A DNA stretch of 5,552 nucleotides from Bacteroidales bacterium UBA4318 (GTDB lineage: Bacteria; Bacteroidota; Bacteroidia; Bacteroidales; UBA932). The translations under genes were made by a program, and so were the position numbers. The notes beneath the pieces are model-generated. The model was not told where the DNA came from and searched no databases. It saw only the letters and a program-made list of their open reading frames with translations. Position 1 is the stretch's first letter; each line of letters starts with the position of its first letter. The stretch spans positions 533 through 6,084 of the forward strand of contig DGUE01000057.1 of the NCBI GenBank assembly GCA_002393895.1. The letters are read 5' to 3'. Of the stretch, positions 1 to 5,541 are shown piece after piece.

Positions 1-1763
1 GGCGCTACATAAAATTGATACTCCCACTCCGCCTGGAGTGGGAGCCTTGTTATTATCTGTCCGGGGATGTCGGCACCGGGCAGCGCGTAATCGTGAAATT
101 TGCCGGCAGAAGGACTGTCGGGGTGGTGTCCGGGGTTGATATCACCCCAGACATCGATACTTCAAGGATCCAGCCTGTCCTTCAGGCAGACACTGGGCTG
201 GATCCCATATCTGCCCGGGAAATAGAACTCTGGCGCTTTGTTGCTGATTACTACCTATGCACAATAGGAGAAGTATACAAGGCTGCCTATCCGAGCCAGA
301 AAACGGCCTCCGAAGAGCTTGAAGTGCATAGAACCCAGCGAAAGCAGGCACTGGAATCCCGGGAGGAAGAGATTTGGCGCCAGCGCATTGCCCGGCTGCA
401 CTCCAGGCTGGATGCCAAAAATGCAGACCTTGGCCGCAAACACGGAGAGGCCGTGCGCATAAGGCTGGAAGCGCAAAGGGATGCAATCATAGTTGATCTG
501 AAGGAGGCTGAAAGGCGCCTTGCTGACTTGAGCCATAATCTCGGGATTGAAGCCAACGACTTTTCTGCACTCCTGGCCAGGGTGCCGGACCTCAAAGCAG
601 AACCCGCTCTTCTGCGTGCCATCCAGAGCGGTCGGCCAACCCTTCTCAAATCTGCAGACCGCAATTCAGACTACATACAAACCGCTGCACAGACGCTTAG
701 GGCAGGGAAAAACGTATGTATCCTCGTGAATGAAACAGCTCTGGCGGGCCAGTTATGCGACAGCCTCAAGGCAACTTTCGGCGAACTCCTTCTGGTGCAT
801 CATTCCAAGATGACCGCAGCTGAGCGTAGGCGCATCAACGGCTCCATCCGTTCCGGCAGGCCCTACATCCTGATCGGCACCCGTTCAGCCATCTTCCTGT
901 CACACAGGGACTTAGGCCTGATAATCGTGGATAACGAAGAATCCGCATTCTACAAGCAGAGCGACACAGCCCCGAGATACAACGCCAGAGACTGTGCAGT
1001 GCAGCTCGCGCGCATCCACGGCTGCAGCATTATCCTGGGGTCCGTCTCCCCTTCCCTGGAGTCCATCCTGAATGCACGTAATGGCCGCTATACCCTTCTG
1101 GACAGGAACCCCCACGGAGAGCAGCTTCAACGTGCCTGCCGCTTCACACTGATAGATATCCCGGCCGAACGCCGGAAAAACGGCATGCATGGCCCGGTGT
1201 CCCGCAAACTTCTTGATGCAATGCGCCGGAGCAAGAGTTCTGCCCTCATCCGCGGCTTCGAGAAGCCGGAAGAACTCGAAGGGCTGGACGCCGATATCCT
1301 TACTATCCCTCAGGCGGCGAAAACAGATATGGGCAGATACGAGCTCACTGCAATCCTGAATGCCGACGCTCTCTTTAATCCATCCGACTTCCGCTCAGAC
1401 GAGCATGCATTCCATTATCTGGAGCGCCTGCGTAGCGTGTGCCCAAAGCTGATTGTCCAGACCAGGCAGGCCGGGCATCAGGTGTTCGGTATGCAGAGCG
1501 CAGAAACGCTCCTGGAAGAACGCAGGCAATTCAGTCTGCCCCCTTATACCCGTATGGTAGAACTGCGTTGCTCAAGGCCAGAGGAGCTTGGCAGGGCTCT
1601 CAGTGCTGCGGGATTCTCCCCTGCCGTTCTCCCCTCTTCCGTGCGTGTTTCGCTGGCACGGGACAAGAATCTTCTGGAAGCAAAAAGAAAACTCCGGAAA
1701 ACCGTGGAGGCCTTCCGGAGTAAGTTTAAGGCCGACGTCGTTGTCGACGTCGATCCTATCTGA
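1..1763 (+). CDS. priA: PriA-family primosomal protein N', ATPase-degenerate (5' end outside window)
   Basis: Homologue of the replication-restart protein PriA, which normally binds stalled forks as a 3'-5' helicase and starts primosome assembly. The frame is open from base 3 and reads R-Y-I-K before the TTG at 15; family proteins start with a similar strand before 'LPL', so the true start is probably left of the window. Numbered from that TTG (582 aa): residues 1-95 resemble the 3'-end DNA-binding domain (WRFVADYYLCTIGEVYKAA at 73-91). Residues 100-175 are a charged helical stretch where the winged helix is expected. Residues 200-365 are a RecA-like lobe keeping GTRSA (288), YKQ..PRYNARD (313-326) and GSVSPSLES (342). 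Residues 425-480 are the remnant of lobe 2 (ILNAD, DFRS-E-AF), and SLPPYTRMVELR (507) begins the C-terminal domain. The P-loop is absent (LLKSADRNSDY at 210-220), DEEH reads DNEE (306-309), there is no CxxC, and motif VI is lost. PriA is about 730 aa in E. coli and often longer in this phylum. The frame is intact, so I infer a non-catalytic PriA. Family call is firm. Confidence 0.88.
   Translation, partial: RYIKLILPLRLEWEPCYYLSGDVGTGQRVIVKFAGRRTVGVVSGVDITPDIDTSRIQPVLQADTGLDPISAREIELWRFVADYYLCTIGEVYKAAYPSQKTASEELEVHRTQRKQALESREEEIWRQRIARLHSRLDAKNADLGRKHGEAVRIRLEAQRDAIIVDLKEAERRLADLSHNLGIEANDFSALLARVPDLKAEPALLRAIQSGRPTLLKSADRNSDYIQTAAQTLRAGKNVCILVNETALAGQLCDSLKATFGELLLVHHSKMTAAERRRINGSIRSGRPYILIGTRSAIFLSHRDLGLIIVDNEESAFYKQSDTAPRYNARDCAVQLARIHGCSIILGSVSPSLESILNARNGRYTLLDRNPHGEQLQRACRFTLIDIPAERRKNGMHGPVSRKLLDAMRRSKSSALIRGFEKPEELEGLDADILTIPQAAKTDMGRYELTAILNADALFNPSDFRSDEHAFHYLERLRSVCPKLIVQTRQAGHQVFGMQSAETLLEERRQFSLPPYTRMVELRCSRPEELGRALSAAGFSPAVLPSSVRVSLARDKNLLEAKRKLRKTVEAFRSKFKADVVVDVDPI
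1682..1721 (-). terminator. Intrinsic terminator of the TonB-domain lipoprotein gene, embedded in the priA 3' coding end
   Basis: Read on the minus strand, a perfect 9-bp GC-rich stem (arms 1713-1721 and 1691-1699, 13-nt loop) is followed at once by a U-rich run, TTTCTTTTT (1690-1682). It begins about 43 nt past the stop of the minus-strand lipoprotein gene, the right place for its terminator. The U-tract is the complement of Lys/Arg codons (AAA AGA AAA) in priA. In the plus direction the same hairpin has no T-run after it, so it is unlikely to terminate priA. Confidence 0.65.
1733..1752. repeat. Pair of 8-bp self-palindromes (CGACGTCG) forming an inverted repeat at the convergent gene junction
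   Basis: CGACGTCG occurs at 1733-1740 and again at 1745-1752, separated by TTGT. Each copy is its own reverse complement, so the pair is both a direct and an inverted repeat and can fold as an 8-bp stem with a 4-nt loop on either strand. It encodes the DVVVDVD end of the PriA homologue, 11 nt before its stop codon. No T-run follows in either direction, so it is not a canonical terminator. It may only reflect alternating GAC/GTC codons. Confidence 0.4.
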
Positions 1764-2546
1764 TTACTGAAGCTTGTAAACTACAGGGAATACATAGCTG
1801 ACGGCAACAGGCTCGCCATTCTGCATACCGGGAGTCCAGGCGGGAGCTGAAGAAACAACGCGGACAGCCTCTGCATCGAGTTCGGGATCAACACCCTTGA
1901 TAACCCTTACGTTCTGTACGCTACCATCCTTTGCGACCTTGAATTTGAGAACCACACGGCCTTCCTTGCCAGCCTGCTTGGCGGCTTCGGGATAGACAAT
2001 CTGGCTATTGACCCACTTCAGGAATGCGCTATCGTCGCCACCCTCGAATCCGGGCTTCTGCTGAACAAGGATAAGGGGAATTTCTTCCTCTTCAACAACT
2101 TCCTCAACAGCATCAGCGGCCTTTTCGGCAGCGTCTGCTGCGATCTGCTCTGCAGCATTCTCAACGATTTCCTCTGCCTTGTCGGCTGTTTCGGCTGCTG
2201 CCTCAACTGCTGCCTTCTCGAGGGGAACAAGCTCGATTCCACGGACCTTCAGCAGAGCATCTATTTCTTCCTCGTCCACACCATTGTCTTCGAGAGCGAC
2301 ATCGAATGCATCGTTGAAGATTGCATCAAGTTCTTCATCATCCTCGATTTTGAACTTCTTGAGAACGGCCTGCTTTGCAGCAACGGCTTCCTTAATGGCG
2401 GCATCATCGCCGGATGCAACGGCCTGCACAAGGGCATTGGCGGCCTTCTGAGCCTCTGCAGAAACGGTCTCAGCGCTGGGCTTCTTGGTGTTGCAAGCTA
2501 CAAAAACGAGTGCAGCGATTGCAAGTAATGAAACGATTTTCTTCAT
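1764..2546 (-). CDS. Lipoprotein with Ala/Glu-rich helical middle and C-terminal TonB domain
   Basis: Predicted 260-aa envelope lipoprotein. Residues 1-17 are a signal peptide (KK, then a hydrophobic LLAIAALVFVA) ending at a lipobox-like VFVA-C18. After the cysteine comes NTKKP, not the acidic lipoprotein-export signal seen on surface lipoproteins of this phylum, so I infer it faces the periplasm. Residues 24-100 are helical and acidic. Residues 108-155 are almost entirely Ala, Glu, Asp and Lys, ending in an acidic run, probably one long helix. Residues 164-259 match the TonB C-terminal domain: PGFEGG (165), a YPEAAKQAG segment (185), EGRVVLKFKVAKDGSV (195-210), a WTPG-QNGEPV loop (237-247) and a final YVFPVVYKL strand. 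True TonB has an inner-membrane helix and a Pro-rich spacer; here a lipid anchor and an Ala/Glu rod take their place, so coupling to ExbBD is doubtful. No Shine-Dalgarno sequence is seen. The start is fixed by the signal peptide. Partner and function are unknown. Confidence 0.9.
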   Translation of the reverse strand: MKKIVSLLAIAALVFVACNTKKPSAETVSAEAQKAANALVQAVASGDDAAIKEAVAAKQAVLKKFKIEDDEELDAIFNDAFDVALEDNGVDEEEIDALLKVRGIELVPLEKAAVEAAAETADKAEEIVENAAEQIAADAAEKAADAVEEVVEEEEIPLILVQQKPGFEGGDDSAFLKWVNSQIVYPEAAKQAGKEGRVVLKFKVAKDGSVQNVRVIKGVDPELDAEAVRVVSSAPAWTPGMQNGEPVAVSYVFPVVYKLQ

Positions 2547-2593
2547 AATGATAATTGTTTATAGATAATAAGGTTTGTCGGCCTAGTATTTTG

Positions 2594-2601
2594 CAAAAGT
2601 A
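2594..2601 (-). promoter_or_regulatory. Promoter -7 box (TACTTTTG) for the TonB-domain lipoprotein gene
   Basis: On the minus strand this is an exact match to the Bacteroidota -7 consensus TAnnTTTG, followed by CA. It sits in the 76-nt AT-rich gap between the DUF1343 stop and the lipoprotein ATG, giving an expected leader of roughly 40 nt. No clear TTTG -33 element is seen at the usual spacing. The box overlaps an AT-rich imperfect palindrome (2599-2617). Confidence 0.5.
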
Positions 2602-2622
2602 TTAAATAATTCAATACGTTAT

Positions 2623-3681
2623 TCACTTGATTCGCACAGGCTGGTCTTCATACAGCAGAAAACGCTTGGCTTTGCGTATCCATTTCTGCTCTTCACTCTT
2701 CACATGCTCCTCCACAATGTCGAAGGTGATACCTCCGCGTAGATACTCTGCCATCACCGGGTCGGCAAGCCGCCCATAAAGGCTGTCGTAGATTTGGAAC
2801 TGGGAATACCTGTCGCTGAGGTACTTCATAAGCTGCACGGTGTGAAGCAGGGAATGGTAGCGCGTGCCTGGCGTCAGGATAAACTGCCATCCAAAGCAGC
2901 GTTCGCCTTCATAGATGCCTGCAAGGGGGATGAAAGAGCAGGGCCTGGCCAGCACTCCGTCCGGCACCGGGACCGTATTTCCCTCGGTTTTGATGAAGGG
3001 TGCCCCTATCATTTCGTATGGGCGCACCGTTCCGATACCCGGATTGACGTTGGTATCAGTCCATAACTTGCCTCCACAATAGAAGTATGGGGTGAAGACC
3101 CCGGCGAAATCTGATGCAGGCGGAACCATCCATGGCATCAGAGTGCGAGGGGTGGATGCCACATTGGCAGATATCACATGCAGATTGAGCTGCGCACCGG
3201 TTTCACTGGCATACATCTGAGCCAGCTCTCCGATGGTCAGGCCGTGCCTGTGGGCGGCCGCAGGTGTCCACACATCGCTTTCCCCTGCAGGGAGAGTGCC
3301 CTCCACATCCCTTCCGGCAGGATTGGGATGGTCTACTATATAAAGTGACGGGGCATTCTCCATACCCGCCAGGGTGCTGATGAGCCGCAGGACGTCTATC
3401 GTAAAAGGGAAATAACGTGAACCTCCGTCCTGTATCTCCACCACAAGCGCATCAAGGGCCTTCAGCTGATCGGAATCGAAGGAGATGTGAGCTGTGCCCG
3501 GCACGGCCTCATCCCCCGGAAGGAACACGGTCTCCAGGTTGCCACGCCTGCGGAAGATGTCGTAGAGGTATGCTCCGCTTTCCGCATCCCAACTGGCCTG
3601 GGTGCAGAAAACCCCGACCCTGCCTTCCTGCAGGGCCTTGTCGAGTTGGTCTCCCAGAGGTGTTGTGCGGAAAGAAAACAT
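2623..3681 (-). CDS. DUF1343 / NamZ-like (GH171-type) protein without signal peptide, divergent active-site region
   Basis: A 352-aa member of the DUF1343 family (PF07075), whose characterised member B. subtilis NamZ is an exo-beta-N-acetylmuramidase releasing MurNAc from peptidoglycan fragments. Family landmarks seen: LVVEIQDGGSRYFPF (79-93; family IQDVG.RFYTY), YIVDHPNPAGRDVEG (114-128; family DRPNP), HRHGLTIGELAQMY (144-157), MPWMVPP (182-188), TNVNPGIGTVRPYEMIGAPFI (210-230) and RPCSFIP (246-252). Differences: no signal peptide or lipobox, although relatives are commonly secreted, and no in-frame upstream start to supply one. The segment where the family has GPEHGFRG reads FLPGDEAVPG (53-62), and about 30 residues that normally follow are missing. 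The ATG overlaps the glmM stop by one base (TGATG), which fixes the start and implies translational coupling. Likely cytoplasmic. Whether it is a hydrolase on muropeptide-derived sugars or an inactive relative cannot be read from sequence. Family call is firm, activity uncertain. Confidence 0.85.
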   Translation of the reverse strand: MFSFRTTPLGDQLDKALQEGRVGVFCTQASWDAESGAYLYDIFRRRGNLETVFLPGDEAVPGTAHISFDSDQLKALDALVVEIQDGGSRYFPFTIDVLRLISTLAGMENAPSLYIVDHPNPAGRDVEGTLPAGESDVWTPAAAHRHGLTIGELAQMYASETGAQLNLHVISANVASTPRTLMPWMVPPASDFAGVFTPYFYCGGKLWTDTNVNPGIGTVRPYEMIGAPFIKTEGNTVPVPDGVLARPCSFIPLAGIYEGERCFGWQFILTPGTRYHSLLHTVQLMKYLSDRYSQFQIYDSLYGRLADPVMAEYLRGGITFDIVEEHVKSEEQKWIRKAKRFLLYEDQPVRIK

Positions 3682-5093
3682 CAGCCTATGATCTTTTTTG
3701 CCAGTGCAACCACTTCGTTGCCAAGGGCCTCGGCCCTTTCAGCGGTAGGTGCTTCGGAATACACGCGGATAATGGGTTCGGTGTTGGACCTGCGGAGATG
3801 CACCCATTCGCGGGTGGATTCGAAGTCCACCTTGACACCGTCTATGGTATTGACTTTCTCATTCTTGAAAGTCTCCTTCATGGCTTCGAGTATCTTGTCG
3901 ATAAGGGCGCTGTCGCTCAGGTCGATGCGGTTCTTGGCAATGAAATACTGAGGCAGAGTCTTCTTGTACTCGCTGACACTCAGGCCGTTATGGGCAAGCT
4001 TACTAAGGAAGAGGGCCACTCCTACCATGGCATCGCGGCCGCAGTGGCTGGCGGGGTAGATGACTCCCCCATTGCCTTCTCCTCCGATCAGGGCATTCAC
4101 TTCATGCATCTTTGTGGTCACGTTCACCTCACCCACCGCAGAGGCATAATAGCTGCCGCCATGGGCCTCGGTCACATCGCGTAGAGCGCGGCTGGAAGAC
4201 AGATTGGACACGGTCGCCAGATTCTTGACCCCCTTCCGGACGGCCTCGTCCAAAAGGTAGTCGGCAACTGCAACCAGGGTATATTCTTCCACGAAAGGCT
4301 GCCCGTCTTCACAGATGAAGGCGAGGCGGTCCACATCGGGATCCACGCTGATGCCCAGATCTGCCTTCTCCCGGACAACGGTTTCACTGAGGTCCACGAG
4401 GTTTTTGGGCAGAGGTTCAGGGTTGTGGGCGAAGTCCCCGGTGGGTTCGCCATTCAGGGTAATGCACTCTACACCAAGCTTTTGCAGCAGGCGAGGCATG
4501 ATGATACCACCTACTGAATTAATAGCGTCCAGAACAACCTTGAAACCTGCTTTGCGGATGGCTTCAGAATCTACAGCTTCCAGGGCCAGCACGGCTTCAA
4601 TATGCTCGTCGGTGTAGTCATGGTCGCTTATGGTGCCAAGATCATCCACCTCCGCGAAATCAAATTCGCCCTTCTCGGCGCAGTCAAGAATGGCCTGCCC
4701 CTGCACCGCGGTGAGGAATTCACCATGCTCGTTCAGGAGCTTGAGAGCATTCCACTGACGCGGGTTATGTGATGCGGTTAGGATGATGCCTCCGTCGGCG
4801 TTTGCAAAACGCACCGCCAGTTCAGTAGTGGGAGTGGATGCAAAACCGCAGCGGACCACATCGACTCCGCACGCGATCAGCGTGCCGCAGACCAGGTTTT
4901 CCACCATCAGCCCGCTCAGGCGGGCATCCCTGCCTACAACAACTTTATACTTTTTGCCATTGGGCGCCTTACGCTTGCGCAACTCGCTGCAATAGGCGTA
5001 ACAGAATTTAACAATGTCTACGGGGGTGAGGGCCTCTCCGGGCACGCCTCCGATGGTCCCCCTGATTCCGGAAATGGATTTTATAAGTGTCAT
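3681..5093 (-). CDS. glmM: Phosphoglucosamine mutase (alpha-D-phosphohexomutase family)
   Basis: Cytoplasmic enzyme interconverting glucosamine-6-phosphate and glucosamine-1-phosphate on the way to UDP-GlcNAc, peptidoglycan and lipid A. The protein is 470 aa from the ATG at 5093 and all four active-site loops are present: the phosphoserine loop TASHNPRQWNALK with Ser108; the metal loop DPDVDR (Asp251, Asp253, Asp255); the sugar loop GGEGNGG (337-343); and the phosphate clamp RRSNTEPIIR (434-443). The N-terminal SGIRGTIGG (8-16) is also typical. I chose ATG 5093 because MTLIKSISGIRG is the usual family start; a longer in-frame reading from a TTG at 5123 would begin inside the rpmE2 terminator. 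The sugar loop is not the GEQSGH of classical bacterial GlmM but resembles archaeal-type GlmM and phosphomannomutase/phosphoglucomutase, so substrate range is less certain than family. It overlaps the DUF1343 start by one base and has its own promoter right upstream. Confidence 0.9.
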   Translation of the reverse strand: MTLIKSISGIRGTIGGVPGEALTPVDIVKFCYAYCSELRKRKAPNGKKYKVVVGRDARLSGLMVENLVCGTLIACGVDVVRCGFASTPTTELAVRFANADGGIILTASHNPRQWNALKLLNEHGEFLTAVQGQAILDCAEKGEFDFAEVDDLGTISDHDYTDEHIEAVLALEAVDSEAIRKAGFKVVLDAINSVGGIIMPRLLQKLGVECITLNGEPTGDFAHNPEPLPKNLVDLSETVVREKADLGISVDPDVDRLAFICEDGQPFVEEYTLVAVADYLLDEAVRKGVKNLATVSNLSSSRALRDVTEAHGGSYYASAVGEVNVTTKMHEVNALIGGEGNGGVIYPASHCGRDAMVGVALFLSKLAHNGLSVSEYKKTLPQYFIAKNRIDLSDSALIDKILEAMKETFKNEKVNTIDGVKVDFESTREWVHLRRSNTEPIIRVYSEAPTAERAEALGNEVVALAKKIIG

Positions 5094-5097
5094 ATTG

Positions 5098-5105
5098 CAA
5101 AGATA
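5098..5105 (-). promoter_or_regulatory. Promoter -7 box (TATCTTTG) of the glmM operon, abutting the start codon
   Basis: An exact TAnnTTTG match on the minus strand, ending only 4 nt before the glmM ATG (TATCTTTG-CAAT-ATG). Since the Bacteroidota element is centred near -7, transcription should start within a few bases of the ATG, giving a leaderless or nearly leaderless mRNA. The strong rpmE2 terminator lies just upstream, so glmM needs its own promoter and this is the only candidate in the gap. A TTG lies 15 nt upstream of the box, closer than the usual spacing for the -33 TTTG element. Confidence 0.6.
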
Positions 5106-5112
5106 ATAAAAT

Positions 5113-5146
5113 AAAAGAGGCAACGACCTTGTCGCTGCCTCTTTTT
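5113..5146 (-). terminator. Strong intrinsic terminator after rpmE2
   Basis: Two 15-nt arms (5131-5145 and 5113-5127) pair with a 3-nt loop and a single G-U wobble; the core is AGAGGCAGCGAC and the flanks are A-run/T-run. On the minus strand it starts 20 nt after the rpmE2 stop, and the descending arm runs into CTTTTATTTTATT. The A-run on the other side makes it potentially bidirectional, but no plus-strand gene ends here. Confidence 0.9.
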
Positions 5147-5165
5147 ATCCTGTGAGGAGAAAGAC

Positions 5166-5417
5166 TTATTTCTTTCTTGCCTTGTATCTCTGGTAGAACA
5201 TATCAACGCGGCCGGCGGTGTCGACAATCTTGGTCTTGCCGGTGTAGAACGGGTGAGATGTGTTGGAAATCTCAACCTTTACGAGGGGATATTCAACTCC
5301 GTCGAGGGTGATGGTCTCCTTGGTGGTGGCGCAGCTCCTCGTGATGAAGGTGTCCTCGTTTGACATATCCTTGAAAACTACAAGACGGTAGGATTCGGGA
5401 TGGATTCCTTTTTTCAT
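5166..5417 (-). CDS. rpmE2: 50S ribosomal protein bL31 type B
   Basis: An 83-aa ribosomal protein of the large subunit, helping form the bridge between 50S and 30S near the central protuberance. It starts [17 protein letters not shown] and contains SCATT, the core [27 protein letters not shown] (positions 52-78) and a basic KARKK tail, which is the classic type B signature and length. The zinc-binding cysteines of the type A paralogue are absent; the single Cys (29) is not in a CxxC, so this is the zinc-independent form. The gene begins 27 nt after the 3' end of tRNA-Glu with no promoter box in between, so I infer that both come from the promoter at 5534-5541. A strong terminator follows the stop. 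No Shine-Dalgarno sequence; the leader before ATG is A-rich. Confidence 0.96.
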   Translation of the reverse strand: MKKGIHPESYRLVVFKDMSNEDTFITRSCATTKETITLDGVEYPLVKVEISNTSHPFYTGKTKIVDTAGRVDMFYQRYKARKK

Positions 5418-5444
5418 TTTTACTAGTAATTAATAGAAATCTTG

Positions 5445-5516
5445 TAGTGGGTAGGAGAATCGAACTCCTATTGCGAGATTGAGAATCTCGAGTACTAACC
5501 GTTATACGAACCCACC
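5445..5516 (-). tRNA. tRNA-Glu (anticodon CTC)
   Basis: A 72-nt cloverleaf on the minus strand. The acceptor arms GGTGGGT and ACCCACT pair over 7 bp with a G1-U72 wobble, followed by discriminator A73. The D-arm reads GTATAACGGTTAGTAC. The anticodon stem is CGAGA/TCTCG with 7-nt loop TTCTCAA, giving anticodon CTC (complement of 5481-5483), which reads GAG. The variable loop has 4 nt, and the T-arm is AGGAG/CTCCT with loop TTCGATT. CCA is not encoded; the next bases are CAAG. It lies directly upstream of rpmE2, probably in the same transcript. Confidence 0.96.
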
Positions 5517-5533
5517 GTTAGCGTTTGGGACTG

Positions 5534-5541
5534 CAAAGATA
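5534..5541 (-). promoter_or_regulatory. Promoter -7 box (TATCTTTG) for tRNA-Glu and rpmE2
   Basis: An exact minus-strand TAnnTTTG match followed by CA, ending 17 nt before the tRNA 5' end, so the leader to be removed would be only about 10 nt. The octamer is identical to the one before glmM. The -33 region falls beyond the right edge of the window and cannot be checked. Confidence 0.65.

Noticed and set aside
15..17. TTG at 15 as the real start of the PriA homologue
   Set aside because: In-frame codons 3-14 (R-Y-I-K) continue the conserved N-terminal strand of the family, and 14 bases are too few to exclude a start left of the window.
142..486. Minus-strand open frames opposite the 5' part of priA
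   Set aside because: They are several mutually overlapping antisense frames with low-complexity translations and no family resemblance.
1..1763. PriA homologue as a pseudogene
   Set aside because: The missing motifs are removed without frameshift or stop, and surrounding motifs and the C-terminal domain are well kept, which fits a constrained protein better than decay.
2599..2617. AT-rich imperfect palindrome followed by TTTT as terminator for the glmM operon
   Set aside because: The stem is only five A/T-dominated pairs with a mismatch after them, too weak to call. It overlaps the lipoprotein promoter, so read-through into the lipoprotein gene remains possible.
3417..4184. Long plus-strand open frame (255 codons) opposite the DUF1343/glmM junction
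   Set aside because: It lies wholly antisense to two clearly conserved genes, its Cys/His/Pro-rich translation resembles no family, and it has no promoter box. It is a by-product of GC-rich codons.
5094..5123. Ten-codon N-terminal extension of GlmM from a TTG at 5123
   Set aside because: It starts inside the rpmE2 terminator hairpin and upstream of the -7 box, and the family begins at the MTLIKSISG methionine.
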